Source: Sinorhizobium fredii USDA 205 (lineage in GTDB: Bacteria > Pseudomonadota > Alphaproteobacteria > Rhizobiales > Rhizobiaceae). Taken from it: a stretch of DNA of 64,000 nt. The notes below the pieces were generated by a model. That model had not been told where the DNA came from. It worked only from the letters and a program-made list of their open reading frames with translations, and did not search any database. Location: NCBI RefSeq assembly GCF_001461695.1, contig NZ_AUTC01000146.1, forward strand, positions 62,001 through 126,000, given 5' to 3'. Position numbers and translations under genes: made by a program. Each line of letters begins with the position of its first letter. The first letter of the stretch is position 1. Positions 1 through 9,145 of this stretch are shown one piece after another.

Positions 1-69
1 TATAGCATGTGGCATCTTCGCTTTCGCCGGGTATCGCTGAAAGTCTGCTGTGGGAGATGCCGGACGGCT

Positions 70-246
70 ATGGCGACGGCAAACTCCGTCATCTCTGCGA
101 TCTTACGATATGGACGGGTGCGCCGGGCCGCCGGCGTCACGGATGAAACCTCGGTCGCCTGCGGCCGCGTCGAGGCCGGCGAGCCGGCCGACCGGGCGGG
201 ACTTTGCGAAGGCGACGTCGTGTTGCCGATCGCGAGACCTTGGTGA
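70..246 (+). pseudogene. Remnant of an HtrA/trypsin-like serine protease (PDZ end)
   Basis: The frame reads ATANSVISAILRYGRVRRAA and then, about 20 residues later, EAGEPADRAGLCEGDVVLPI. These match the junction of protease and PDZ domains in HtrA-type proteases (a helix ending in YGRVRR) and the PDZ carboxylate-binding stretch (GxPAxxAGLxxGDVI). Between them the usual 30 or more residues are missing, and the frame stops at 244-246. No catalytic His, Asp or Ser region lies in the window. I read it as a decayed gene tail; the missing front could lie left of the window or be gone. It is based on motif recall, not on an alignment. Confidence 0.5.
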
Positions 247-252
247 ACCGGC

Positions 253-1716
253 CTATCTCGCGTAGGTGCGAAGCGTCGCTGCCGACCCGTCTTCGAAGAG
301 CGTCGTCAAAGCCTTGACGAGGGCGAGACGAAATGCGGCGTTGGCCGCCAGATCGGCATCGAACACGTCCTGCATCGTCAGATAGGCATCGACGATCCGT
401 TCCGGTTCGACGACGTCCCGGACGAGACCCGCGATGCGGGCGGCATGCGGGTCGCGGACGTCGATCGGCTGGCCCTGTTCGTCCAACCCTCGCGCGTATC
501 GCATCCAGGCGGCGACGCCGAGCGCCAGCCGCTCGTAGCCGGCGCCGGCCTTCAGGCGGTCGCGGATTGTGCCGAGCAGCCGCTGCGGCAGCTTCTGCGA
601 GCCGTCCATGGCGATCTGCCAGGTCCGGTGACGGAGCCGCGGATTGCGGAACCGCCGCAGGAGATCGGCGCGGTAAGCGGCGAGGTCGAAACCCTGCAAA
701 GGCGGCAGGGTCGGCGACGCTTCTTCGCGCATCAGTGCCTCGATGAGCGCCTCCATTCCCGGAAGGGACATGGCGTCGGCCACCGTCTCGGCGCCGGCCA
801 GATAGCCGAGATAGGCGAGCGTCGAATGGCTGCCGTTGAGCAGCCGAAGCTTCATCGTCTCGAACACGGCGACGTCGTCGACGAAGACCGCTCCCGCCTT
901 CTCCCAGGCCGGGCGGCCGAGAGGGAAATCGTCCTCGATCACCCATTGCTGAAATGGTTCGGTCATGATCGGCCAGGCGTCCTCGAGCCCAAGCGCCGCC
1001 GCGATGGCGTCGCGGTCGCTGTCCGTGGTGGCCGGCACGATCCGGTCGACCATGGTGGAAGGGGAGGCGACACTGCGTGCAAGGCCGGCAAGGGCCGGGT
1101 CGCGCAGTTCCGCGAAGCGTGTCACCACCCGTTTCAGCACGTGGCCGTTCGACGGGAGATTGTCGCAGGAAAGCAGGGTGAAGGGAGCGTTCCCGGCCCT
1201 GGCCCGGCGGGCAAGCGCCTCGACGATGAAGCCGATCGCCGAGCGCGGCCGCTGCGGATTCTCAAGATCATGGACAATGTCGGGGTGAGCTTCGTCCAGC
1301 GTGCCGGTCGCGGGATTGTGACAATAACCCTTCTCGGTGATCGTCAGCGAAACGATGCGCGTTGCTGGATCGGCCATCCGGGCTAGAACGGCTTCCGGAT
1401 CCTCCGGTGCGCAGAGCAGCGCGACAACGCTGCCGACGATCTGCAACTGCTCGGCTTCGCCGTCCTGGATCTTGAGCGTGTAGAGTCCGTCCTGCGGTTG
1501 GAGCGCATCTCTCGTATCCGGGCTCCGCAGCGAAACGCCGGAGATGCCCCAGGAGGGATCGCCCGCGAGAATCGCCTCGGTGAAGACGGCTTGGTGCGCG
1601 CGGTGAAAGGCGCCGATGCCGAGATGGACAAGACCTATGGTGACGAGCGCCGGGTCGTAGTCCGGCTTTGTAACGCCCTCGGGCAGGCGGTCGAGCGTCC
1701 GTCTTGAAAGCCGCAT
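253..1716 (-). CDS. Mannitol dehydrogenase/fructuronate reductase family protein
   Basis: This 487-residue protein belongs to the long-chain polyol dehydrogenase family (UxuB, MtlK, DalD), which interconverts a keto sugar or keto acid and its polyol or aldonate with NAD(H) in the cytoplasm. The N-terminal dinucleotide-binding stretch GLVHLGIGAFHRAH (residues 28-41), SCDNLPSNG (183-191) and TEPFQQWVIED (252-262) are visible. The family signature KLRLLNGSHS at 289-298 carries the catalytic Lys and metal-free active-site Asn and His. An ATG at 1716 has a GGGAGGAG ribosome site just upstream, so I prefer it to the longer frame beginning at 1818. A GntR gene starts 60 bp away in the opposite direction and probably controls it. 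Whether the substrate is fructuronate, mannitol or arabinitol cannot be told from sequence alone. Confidence 0.88.
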   Translation of the reverse strand: MRLSRRTLDRLPEGVTKPDYDPALVTIGLVHLGIGAFHRAHQAVFTEAILAGDPSWGISGVSLRSPDTRDALQPQDGLYTLKIQDGEAEQLQIVGSVVALLCAPEDPEAVLARMADPATRIVSLTITEKGYCHNPATGTLDEAHPDIVHDLENPQRPRSAIGFIVEALARRARAGNAPFTLLSCDNLPSNGHVLKRVVTRFAELRDPALAGLARSVASPSTMVDRIVPATTDSDRDAIAAALGLEDAWPIMTEPFQQWVIEDDFPLGRPAWEKAGAVFVDDVAVFETMKLRLLNGSHSTLAYLGYLAGAETVADAMSLPGMEALIEALMREEASPTLPPLQGFDLAAYRADLLRRFRNPRLRHRTWQIAMDGSQKLPQRLLGTIRDRLKAGAGYERLALGVAAWMRYARGLDEQGQPIDVRDPHAARIAGLVRDVVEPERIVDAYLTMQDVFDADLAANAAFRLALVKALTTLFEDGSAATLRTYAR

Positions 1717-1756
1717 GGCGCTCTCCTCCCGCGTCCGATTGGCAGTGCGGGCAAAT

Positions 1757-1773
1757 TGATATACTAGTACAGC
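1757..1773. promoter_or_regulatory. Candidate GntR operator in the divergent promoter
   Basis: The 60-bp gap between the dehydrogenase and the GntR gene contains the AT-rich stretch TTGATATACTAGTACAG with the perfect 8-bp palindrome TACTAGTA at 1762-1769. TATACT at 1760-1765 is also a good -10 element for the rightward gene. Autoregulated FCD-type GntR proteins usually bind a palindrome in exactly this position. The assignment is inferred from position and symmetry. Confidence 0.4.
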
Positions 1774-1775
1774 AG

Positions 1776-2501
1776 ATGGTGTCAAACGCGGTGGACCGGA
1801 GATTGCGGCATCAAACATCAGATGGATCGGGTGGTATCAGGCTCCTCCGGGTGACGACCGCGGCCGCCATTTATCGGCAACTCTACGCTGCAATCGTCTC
1901 GCTTGAGTTGAAGCCGGGCCTGCCGCTGCAAGAAAAGCGCATTGCGGAGGAATTCGGCGTCAGCAGGACGCCGGTGCGTGAGGCGCTCTTGCGGCTCGCC
2001 GAAGCTGGCCTCGTCGAGATTTTCCCGCAATCGGGCACTTTCGTTTCACGAATTCCGCTGTCGGCGATTCCCGAGGCGGTGATCATTCGCAAGTCACTGG
2101 AGCGCACTACCGTGGAGTGCGCGGCACAAGTCGCCAATGCGGGGGATATCGCGCGTCTCGATGGGATCATCGCCCGCCAGCGCGCCCATGCAGTCACGAG
2201 CGAGGCTTCACTCTTCTACGAACAGGACGAGGCGTTCCACGAAGCGATTGCCGCGATCGCCGGCTATCCTGGCATCTGGATCCTTGTCAAAACTGCCAAG
2301 CTGCAGATCGATCGCGCCCGCCGGCTGACATTGCCGGTGCCCGGTCGCATGGCAACCGTCACGGAGGAACATGCGGCAATCCGCGACGCCATAGCGGCGC
2401 ATGACAAGGATTGCGCCTCAGCGGCGATGATGCTCCACCTCGGCGCCGTCATTCCAGACGTCGAAGCTCTTCGGCAGCACCATCCGGACTACTTCGCCTA
2501 A
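1776..2501 (+). CDS. GntR family transcriptional regulator, FCD subfamily
   Basis: A DNA-binding regulator of about 241 residues. The winged helix-turn-helix runs from about residue 28 to 92 and includes LQEKRIAEEFGVSRTPVREAL, the classic GntR recognition helix. The C-terminal half (about 100-225) is an all-helical FCD ligand domain with Asp and His positions (DEAFHEAI, EEHAAIRDAI) that in relatives bind a metal and a small carboxylate. The ATG at 1776 has no clear ribosome site; a GTG at 1851 in the same frame would still keep the whole HTH, so the start is uncertain. It diverges from the polyol dehydrogenase gene and probably represses it until the substrate is present. Confidence 0.85.
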   Translation: MVSNAVDRRLRHQTSDGSGGIRLLRVTTAAAIYRQLYAAIVSLELKPGLPLQEKRIAEEFGVSRTPVREALLRLAEAGLVEIFPQSGTFVSRIPLSAIPEAVIIRKSLERTTVECAAQVANAGDIARLDGIIARQRAHAVTSEASLFYEQDEAFHEAIAAIAGYPGIWILVKTAKLQIDRARRLTLPVPGRMATVTEEHAAIRDAIAAHDKDCASAAMMLHLGAVIPDVEALRQHHPDYFA

Positions 2502-2758
2502 GGTTCTTCAAGGGGAAGAGGTTCAAAATGCTCCAGAGCAACCGGGAGGACACGCCGTCCGGCCTTGAAGGTCATTTAAATGCCACAAAACTGAAGAGGC
2601 TCGGACATCGATCGACAACGATCGTCGCTGCCCGCTGGCCAATGTCAGGCCAATGCCTCTGCCGCACCAGAATGGTTGCACTTCCGGAGCGGGCATTTTC
2701 TCCAAGGACCGATGAGAAGGTTCGCCGCGACCAAAGCAGATCTGCGAGGTTCAATGCG

Positions 2759-3822
2759 ATGCACTCCACCCAGGACCGTCTTCCAGTTTCCATCATCATT
2801 GCGAACTACAATTATGCGCAATTCGTGAGTCGGGCGATTGATAGCGCACTCGCCCAAAGCTACGGCAACGTGGAAGTCATTGTCGTCGACGATGCTTCGA
2901 CCGATCATTCCGCCGAGGTCATCGCTTCCTACGGACCTCGGATAAAGCCGTGCATGAAAAAGGCGAATGGCGGTCACGGTGCAGCGTTCAACACCGGTTT
3001 TGCGGCAAGTCGCGGCGCGATTGTCCTCTTCCTCGACGCCGACGATTACCTCTACCCGAACGCTGTGTCCGAGATCGTCGCTCAGTGGGGTGACGATACC
3101 GCCCAGATGCAGTACAGATTGCATATCGTCGACCAGGGTGAGCACGTCAATGACGTGTTCCCGCCGCCCGAAGTGCCGTTCGACTCTGGCGATGTCACCC
3201 CGCAACTGTTGCGCCGTGCGCGCTACCAGACCACGGTCACCAGCGGGCTGGCCTTTGCCCGTTCGGCGCTGGAGAGCGTCATGCCGGTGCCGGAGCACGA
3301 ATTCCGACAGGGTGCAGACGGTTATCTGGTCACCCTGGCACCGCTATACGGGAAGGTGAAGTCGATCGAGACTTGCCTCGGTGCCTACCGCATGCATGGA
3401 AACAACCATTCGATTTTCGCCGAGAAGCTGGGCCAGAGGGCCCGCTGGCGCGTCGAACACGATTTTCACCGGCTGCAAGCCCTTTCGCACCAGGCCGAGG
3501 AGGTTGGGCTGGAGGTGCGCAGGACGCCAATCTGCGCGATCCGACGCATATCGAGGAACGTCTGGCTTCGCTCTGCGTGGACCGCCAGCGCCACCCGGTC
3601 GCTGAGGATTCGAGGCTTTCGCTTGCCGCAGCCGGCGCCGCGGCCAGCATGGAAATGAACGTATCGCTGCGCCGCCGTGCCATGCTTGCAGCCTGGTTCC
3701 TGTCGGTCGGGCTCCTTCCGCGACGCATGGCGCAGGCGGTCCTTTCATGGAAGCTTGTCGCCTCTTCGAGGCCTGCTTTTCTCGCCCGGATATCCAAAAC
3801 CATTCGCTATGTGACGGGATAG
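2759..3822 (+). pseudogene. GT2 family glycosyltransferase, split by a one-base frameshift
   Basis: The first part reads as a family 2 glycosyltransferase: SIIIANYNYAQFV at residues 11-23, the nucleotide-sugar Asp region VVDDASTDHS, NGGHGAAFNTG and the DxD-type FLDADDY. From about base 3515 the frame turns Arg-rich and stops at 3658, whereas the neighbouring frame continues sensibly (DANLRDPTHIEERLASLCVD, then a hydrophobic helix near MLAAWFLSVGLL) to a stop at 3822. Adding one base near 3520 (for example GTGCCGCAGGAC in place of GTGCGCAGGAC) joins them into about 354 residues. The start is the ATG at 2759 with a GCGAGG upstream. It may be a true pseudogene, with the 300-residue product lacking the C-terminal helix, or a sequencing error. 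The acceptor and sugar are unknown. The 257 bp between this gene and the GntR gene show nothing I can name. Confidence 0.78.
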
Positions 3823-4071
3823 TCCGCCGCTGCCGCGGAACACGGGCCTGGCGAGCTGCAACAAAAGCGGTAGCTAATACGCCCCTCTCTAAATCAAACG
3901 GAATGTGGTAGATTTGCGCTGGGAGCAACGTCGGCTTGTGGAGAAGCCCGATGATGGCCGACCCGTTATGGGCCGGATCTTATGGACGTTGCATCAGCCT
4001 CTCCGCCAAGCCGGATAGGGCAGGACCTCCATGAGGTGGTCTCGCCAAGAGCTCGGATTGGGAGGTGTTCA

Positions 4072-5331
4072 ATGGTGCGCAAATTCTGTCTGGCTCTCGC
4101 CGTCGCGGCATCTGCACTCGCGATCGCCGGCGCCGCATGGGCCGACTTCACGATCCTCGTGCCGTCGAGTGCCGAGGGCGACGGTCTCAGAGCCGCCGCC
4201 GCAGACTACTCGAAGATGAAGGGCACGAAAGTAGAGATCGTCCAGGCGCCTTATGCAAATGTCTTTGAACAGGCCGCCAACGCCGGCGCTACCAAGTCCG
4301 GCGTCTTCGACATCATTCTGATGGACGACCCGTGGATTCCATTCTTCGCCGAGAACGGGCACCTCGAGGATCTGACGCCTTACTTCAAGAACGCCGGAAT
4401 GGAGGGGCCCGACGACGACTTCCTGTCGAAGTCGCTCGCGATCTGCCGCAATCCCTACAATACCGGCCCCTACGTCTGCCTGCCTTATGTCGGAAACGCG
4501 CAGATGTTCTTCTACGACCCCATCAAGTTCAAGGAAGCCGGCGTCGAGACCCCGAAGACCTGGGACGACGTGCTGAAGGCCAGCAAGGCACTGACCGAAG
4601 CCGGCGGTGGCCGCTATTTCGGCTACGTGTTCCGCGGCGGTCAGGGCAACCCGGTCGTTGCCGACTTCATGCCGATCTTCTGGTCCTACGGTGCCGATCT
4701 ATTCAACGCCGATCGGTCCAAGGTGACGATCGACACGCCGGAAGGGGCAGCCGCGATGAAGACCTTCATGGCTCTGCGCGACGTCTCGCCCAAGGGTGTC
4801 GAAAGTTACAATGCCAACGAGGTCGGGACGGCGCTTGCCGCCGGCACGGCCGCTTCATCGATCAACTGGCCGGACTGGGTCGCGACCTTCGAAGATCCGA
4901 GCCAGTCTAGGATGGTCGGCAAGATCTCCCACAGCCCGATTCCCGCGGGCACGAAACCGGGCAGCTCGGAAATCGGCCACTGGACCATGGGCATCATGAC
5001 CGCGTCCAAGAACAAGCAGGAAGCCTTCGACTTCATGATCTGGGCGACCTCGCCCGAGCAGATCAAGATCTCCGCCGAGCGCGGCAACCCGCCGGTTCGG
5101 ACCTCGACCTTCACCGATCCGGAACTGACCAAGCAGGAGCAGTTCCGGCATTATCCGGTGCTGATGGAGGCGATCCAGGCCTCGACACCGCGTCCGCGCC
5201 ATCCGAAGTGGCCGGAGATCGAGAATGCCTTCGGGATCGAGCTTTCAAAGGCGGTTGCGGGCACGATCACGCCGGAGGAGGCGCTGAAGAACTCACAGGC
5301 AGCAGTTGAAGAGATCACGGGCCTGAAATAG
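4072..5331 (+). CDS. Sugar ABC transporter substrate-binding protein (family 1)
   Basis: Periplasmic binding protein of 419 residues for a carbohydrate ABC importer. The signal peptide is clear: MVRKFCLALAVAASAL, then a cleavage site near AWA-DF at residue 24. The mature part starts with the strand TILVPSSAEGDGLRAAAADY and carries the FDIILMDDPWIPFFAENGHL block typical of family 1 extracellular solute-binding proteins; the length fits. The start at 4072 follows GGGAGG; a longer frame exists but would bury the signal peptide. It is first of six genes transcribed together, followed by two permeases, an ATPase, a formylglycine-fold protein and a beta-propeller. The ligand is not evident. The 249 bp in front (3823-4071) should hold the promoter, but I see no convincing -35/-10 pair there. 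Confidence 0.9.
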   Translation: MVRKFCLALAVAASALAIAGAAWADFTILVPSSAEGDGLRAAAADYSKMKGTKVEIVQAPYANVFEQAANAGATKSGVFDIILMDDPWIPFFAENGHLEDLTPYFKNAGMEGPDDDFLSKSLAICRNPYNTGPYVCLPYVGNAQMFFYDPIKFKEAGVETPKTWDDVLKASKALTEAGGGRYFGYVFRGGQGNPVVADFMPIFWSYGADLFNADRSKVTIDTPEGAAAMKTFMALRDVSPKGVESYNANEVGTALAAGTAASSINWPDWVATFEDPSQSRMVGKISHSPIPAGTKPGSSEIGHWTMGIMTASKNKQEAFDFMIWATSPEQIKISAERGNPPVRTSTFTDPELTKQEQFRHYPVLMEAIQASTPRPRHPKWPEIENAFGIELSKAVAGTITPEEALKNSQAAVEEITGLK

Positions 5332-5346
5332 GCCGCGAACTGGCGA

Positions 5347-5368
5347 AGCGGGGCTTTTTGGCCCCGCT
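5347..5368 (+). terminator. Stem-loop between binding-protein and permease genes
   Basis: AGCGGGGC and GCCCCGCT form a perfect 8-bp stem around a TTTTTG loop, 16 bases after the binding-protein stop. There is no T-tract after it, so full termination is unlikely. Such hairpins behind binding-protein genes usually protect the upstream mRNA and lower expression of the permeases. Confidence 0.6.
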
Positions 5369-5449
5369 CCCATGGTGGTGCAGGCGATTGCCGGCGGCGC
5401 CCGCGCGGGGGCTTGAGGCGCGTATGGACAAGTTGTCCACGGGAGGGAG

Positions 5450-6373
5450 ATGTTGGAGTCCGATAAAGGCACATTGACCACGCCGCCTCGCATGGGCGGT
5501 GGCCTGGAGCGTTGGGCAGAGCGCCATTTGCGGATCCTCATGCTTGCGCCAACGGTGCTCATTCTTCTCGCTCTGACGATTTTCCCCAGCCTCTACATGT
5601 TCTACGCGGCGGTCCACAAGATCAGCCCCAACCCCGATCTGCCCTGGCAGTTCGTCGGTCCCGGCAATTTCGCGCGGCTCCTTTCCGACACGCAATTTCA
5701 CGTCGCGCTTCGCAACACCGCTGTCTTTACAATCGCGGCAGTGACGATCGAATTCCTCCTCGGTCTCGGGCTGGCATTGCTGCTCGACAGATTCATCCGT
5801 CGGCTGACCTTTCTGAAGACAGTGCTGATGATCCCGATGATGCTGCCGCCGATCGCCGTCGCGATCACATGGAAGATCATCTACGAGCCGCAGTTCGGCG
5901 TACTGAACGAAATCATGTTCCGGCTCGGACTTCCCTTGCAGGCCTGGGCGGGCGACGTGAACCTCGCGATGTTCTCGATCATCGTTGCAGATGTCTGGCA
6001 ATGGACGCCGTTCATATTCCTCCTGATGCTGGCGGGGCTCGCCAGCCTGCCGGTCGAGCCCTACGAGGCTGCCGTGCTCGACGGCGCCTCGTCGTGGCGG
6101 CAGTTCTGGGACCTGACGCTGCCCTTCCTAAAGCCGGTCATCGCCATTGCTCTTCTGCTGCGCGTCATGGATGCGCTGCGCCTTTTCGACCTGGTTTTCA
6201 TCCTGACGGGCGGAGGCCCGGCGGATCGCACCAAGGTCCTCAGCCTTTACATCTATCAGGTTGCCTACCGCTTCGCCGATACCGGCTACGCGGCGGCGAT
6301 TTCGCTGTTCGTGCTGTTCGTGACGATCGTTCTCAGCACCTGGTTCATGAAACGCATGCGACTGGCGGAGTGA
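5450..6373 (+). CDS. Sugar ABC transporter permease (MalF/UgpA type)
   Basis: Inner-membrane permease of 307 residues with six predicted hydrophobic segments, the first at about residues 28-50 (LRILMLAPTVLILLALTIFP). The cytoplasmic EAA loop that docks the ATPase reads PYEAAVLDGASSWRQFWDLTLP at about 204-225, a good match to the MalF-type consensus EAAxxDGAxxxxxFxxixlP. The ATG at 5450 sits only a few bases after GGGAGGGAG, closer than usual, so the internal ATG at 5492 is a possible alternative. It lies 4 bp before the second permease and presumably pairs with it. Confidence 0.9.
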   Translation: MLESDKGTLTTPPRMGGGLERWAERHLRILMLAPTVLILLALTIFPSLYMFYAAVHKISPNPDLPWQFVGPGNFARLLSDTQFHVALRNTAVFTIAAVTIEFLLGLGLALLLDRFIRRLTFLKTVLMIPMMLPPIAVAITWKIIYEPQFGVLNEIMFRLGLPLQAWAGDVNLAMFSIIVADVWQWTPFIFLLMLAGLASLPVEPYEAAVLDGASSWRQFWDLTLPFLKPVIAIALLLRVMDALRLFDLVFILTGGGPADRTKVLSLYIYQVAYRFADTGYAAAISLFVLFVTIVLSTWFMKRMRLAE

Positions 6374-6377
6374 GAGA

Positions 6378-7238
6378 ATGGCGACGATCAGGACACGCAG
6401 CCGCCGCCGGGAGATGCTTCTCCGTCTGTCGGCATATCTGGTGATCCTCGTCGCGTTGGTCCTGACGCTCTTTCCCGTCTACTGGATCGCGGCGAACTCG
6501 TTCAAGTTCGATATCGACATCTTCGCCGTGCCGCCGGAATGGCTGCCCCGCAACCCGACACTGAAGCACTACGAGGAAGCCTTCATCGAACGCCCGTTCC
6601 TGCGCTATGCGCTGAACAGCCTTCTCGTCGCGGCCGGGACGACCATCGTTTCCGTCGCCTTCGGCACCATGGCCGGCTATGCGCTGGCACGATTCAGCTA
6701 TCCCTGGCAGTGGCGCAAGCAGGTTTCGTTCTGGATCCTCTCGACGCGGATGATGCCGCCGATCGTCAGCATCATCCCGCTCTATCTGTTCTTCAATTAC
6801 TTCGAGATGCTCAACACGAAATCGGCGTTGATCATTGCCTATACCGCCTTCAACCTGCCGTTTGCGACCTGGATGATGAAGAGTTATTTCCAGGATCTGC
6901 CGGTGGAACTGGAGGAGGCGGCAATGGTGGACGGCGACACGCGGTGGGGCGCCTTCCTGCACGTGGCGCTGCCGCTGGCCCGGCCCGGGCTCGCGGCCAC
7001 CGCCATCTTCTGCCTGATCATTTCATGGAACGAATTCCTGCTGTCGCTTATCATCACGCTCACCGAGCAGTCGCAGACGCTGCCGATCGGCATTGCCGGG
7101 CGGGTGACGCAATACAAGACCCATTGGGGTGAGATCAGCGCCGCCGGCTTCATGGCCTGCGTACCGATCGTCATCTTCGCCTTCATCGTCCAGAAGCACC
7201 TCGTCCGGGGGCTCTCCCTCGGCGCCGTCAAGGGGTAA
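6378..7238 (+). CDS. Sugar ABC transporter permease (MalG/UgpE type)
   Basis: Second inner-membrane permease, 286 residues, six hydrophobic segments. The N-terminal segment AYLVILVALVLTLFPVYWI and the EAA loop ELEEAAMVDGDTRWGAFLHV (about residues 174-193) are characteristic of the MalG half of carbohydrate importers. It starts 4 bp after the first permease, so the two are translated together, and a GGGGGAGGGG stretch between it and the ATPase gene serves as the next ribosome site. Confidence 0.9.
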   Translation: MATIRTRSRRREMLLRLSAYLVILVALVLTLFPVYWIAANSFKFDIDIFAVPPEWLPRNPTLKHYEEAFIERPFLRYALNSLLVAAGTTIVSVAFGTMAGYALARFSYPWQWRKQVSFWILSTRMMPPIVSIIPLYLFFNYFEMLNTKSALIIAYTAFNLPFATWMMKSYFQDLPVELEEAAMVDGDTRWGAFLHVALPLARPGLAATAIFCLIISWNEFLLSLIITLTEQSQTLPIGIAGRVTQYKTHWGEISAAGFMACVPIVIFAFIVQKHLVRGLSLGAVKG

Positions 7239-7257
7239 GGGGGAGGGGTTGAGGCCT

Positions 7258-8331
7258 ATGGCGTCCGTCCGGTTCGACAATGTGACAAAGAAATTCGGCG
7301 AGTTCGTCGCGGTCCACGATTTCAATCTCGAGATTCGCGACAAGGAATTCCTCGTGCTGCTCGGCCCCTCGGGCTGCGGCAAGACGACGACGATGCGGAT
7401 GGTCGCGGGGCTGGAAGAAGCGACGTCCGGCGACATCTACATCGACGCCGATCGCATCAACGACGTGCTGCCGAAGTATCGCGATGTGGCGATGGTCTTC
7501 CAGTCCTATGCTCTCTATCCGCATCTCTCGGTCGAGGACAATATCGGCTATCCGCTGAAGATCCGCAAAGTGCCGCCGGAGGAATACAAGCGCCGCATCA
7601 CCGAAGTGGCACGGCGGGTCGAGCTCGACACGATGCTCAAGCGCCTGCCCAAAGAGCTGTCGGGCGGCCAGCGCCAGCGCGTCGCGCTCGCCCGCGCCAT
7701 CGTCCGCACGCCGCGCGTCTTCCTCATGGACGAGCCGCTCTCCAACCTCGATGCCAAGCTCAGAACCCAGATGCGCGCCGAGTTGAAGCACCTGCAGCAC
7801 GAGTTGCAGGTGACGACGATCTACGTGACCCATGACCAGATCGAGGCGATGACGCTCGCCCATCGCGTCGCCGTGATGAACAAAGGGGTGATCGAGCAGC
7901 TTGGAACGCCGCGGGAAATCTACAACGATCCGCGCACCCTTTTCGTCGCGGGTTTCATCGGCTCGCCGGCGATGAACCTTATCCCGGGCGAAGTGAAGGA
8001 CGGCGTGTTTGTGAGCGCCGGCCTGCGGGTAGGGGGCGCCGGTCACGTCAGCATCCCACGGGCCGTGCTTGGCGTCCGTCCGGAGGACGTCCACGCGGCG
8101 AGCGCCGAAGACCCCGACGTCAATCTTGTCGCGCCGATCTATTCGGTGGAGCTTACCGGTGAGAACACGCTTGTCAGCCTGCAACTCGGCGGCCGGCTGA
8201 TGACCCTGCGCGCCGACAAGAATTTCGCCGGCCAGATCGATCAGCGCGTCGGCGTCAAGGTCGAGACAGACCGGATGTTCCTGTTCGATGCGGAGACGGA
8301 GCGACGTGTCGATTTCCAGACTAATCGTTGA
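7258..8331 (+). CDS. Sugar ABC transporter ATP-binding protein (UgpC/MalK type)
   Basis: ATPase of 357 residues that powers the importer. Walker A is GPSGCGKTT (about 38-46), the Q-loop lies in VFQSYALYPH, the signature is LSGGQRQR (about 135-142), Walker B is VFLMDEPLSNLDAKLR and the switch His is in THDQIEAMT. The C-terminal third is a TOBE-type regulatory domain (LGVRPEDV onward) as in MalK and UgpC. The start at 7258 replaces the longer frame that overlaps the permease. Four genes in a row therefore make a complete importer. Confidence 0.93.
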   Translation: MASVRFDNVTKKFGEFVAVHDFNLEIRDKEFLVLLGPSGCGKTTTMRMVAGLEEATSGDIYIDADRINDVLPKYRDVAMVFQSYALYPHLSVEDNIGYPLKIRKVPPEEYKRRITEVARRVELDTMLKRLPKELSGGQRQRVALARAIVRTPRVFLMDEPLSNLDAKLRTQMRAELKHLQHELQVTTIYVTHDQIEAMTLAHRVAVMNKGVIEQLGTPREIYNDPRTLFVAGFIGSPAMNLIPGEVKDGVFVSAGLRVGGAGHVSIPRAVLGVRPEDVHAASAEDPDVNLVAPIYSVELTGENTLVSLQLGGRLMTLRADKNFAGQIDQRVGVKVETDRMFLFDAETERRVDFQTNR

Positions 8332-8383
8332 GATGCTGGATGAGGATCGGCAGGGCAGAGGTGGGTGCGGCCGGATACTCAAA

Positions 8384-9145
8384 GTGCGCTTTCATACAAT
8401 GCCAGCGGCAATCGCTCTCGTCATGGCGTCCGCAGCGCTCGCCGCCGATGCCGGACCTATCACCGACAATCCGCTCATCGCCATTCCGGCTGGTTCCTTC
8501 GTCTTCGGCCGCGACGACGGCCTCGAAAACGAACGCCCGCGGCGCGTGGTGCAGGGGCAGCCATTCGCGATCAACCGGACCGAGATCACCAACCGGCAAT
8601 ATGAAGCCTTCGTGGCGGCGAGCTGCCACCGGCGCGCCTTTTATGTCGATCATCCCTTCCTCGGGCTCGCCGACCGCCCGGTCGTCGGTGTGAGTTGGGG
8701 CGATGCGGATGCCTTCTGCCGCCACTACGGCCTTGATCTGCCGTCGGAGCAGCAGTACGAGCGGGCGGCGCGGGGCGTTGAGGGCAACGCCTTTCCCTGG
8801 GGCCACAGCTCCAGCGACGACGCGCGGGCCAATGTCGGTGCCGATGCCTGCTGTTCCGGCGACGACCGCGACGGTTACCCGATGACCGCACCGGCCGATT
8901 CCTTCGCCGCCGGTGCCAGCCCTGAAGGCGTGCTCAACCTGGTCGGCAATGTCTGGGAATGGACGAGGGACATCTACGCGCCTTACATGGGAGCATCCGC
9001 CGCCGAGAACCGCCATCGCGTACTGCGCGGCGGGTCCTGGAACAGCGACGCGGGCCACCTGACGACCACCTACCGGCTCGCCTACGATCCCGATTTCCGT
9101 TTTGCAGCGAATGGTGGCTTCCGATGCGTCCGCTCTTCGCCCTGA
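8384..9145 (+). CDS. Formylglycine-generating-enzyme-fold protein (SUMF1 family), periplasmic
   Basis: A protein of about 253 residues with a signal peptide (MPAAIALVMASAALA-ADA) and a SUMF1/EgtB-like fold: IPAGSFVFGRDDG, the motif INRTEITNRQYEAFVAA, PVVGVSWGDADAFCRHYG, LPSEQQYERAARG, NLVGNVWEWTRD, and the C-terminal RGGSWNS to GGFRCV. True formylglycine-generating enzymes need two Cys in the RGGSxxC...C region; here it reads RGGSWNSDAGHLTTTYR with none, so sulfatase activation is unlikely. The start is uncertain: GTG 8384, ATG 8399 or ATG 8333, which follows the ATPase stop TGA by one base, all keep the frame, and none has a strong ribosome site. Its 3' end overlaps the next gene by 22 bases, so it belongs to the ABC operon. 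Role unknown. Confidence 0.78.
   Translation: MRFHTMPAAIALVMASAALAADAGPITDNPLIAIPAGSFVFGRDDGLENERPRRVVQGQPFAINRTEITNRQYEAFVAASCHRRAFYVDHPFLGLADRPVVGVSWGDADAFCRHYGLDLPSEQQYERAARGVEGNAFPWGHSSSDDARANVGADACCSGDDRDGYPMTAPADSFAAGASPEGVLNLVGNVWEWTRDIYAPYMGASAAENRHRVLRGGSWNSDAGHLTTTYRLAYDPDFRFAANGGFRCVRSSP

Noticed and set aside
8384..9145. Annotation as an active formylglycine-generating enzyme for sulfatases.
   Set aside because: The two required Cys in the C-terminal RGGS region are absent and no sulfatase gene lies nearby.
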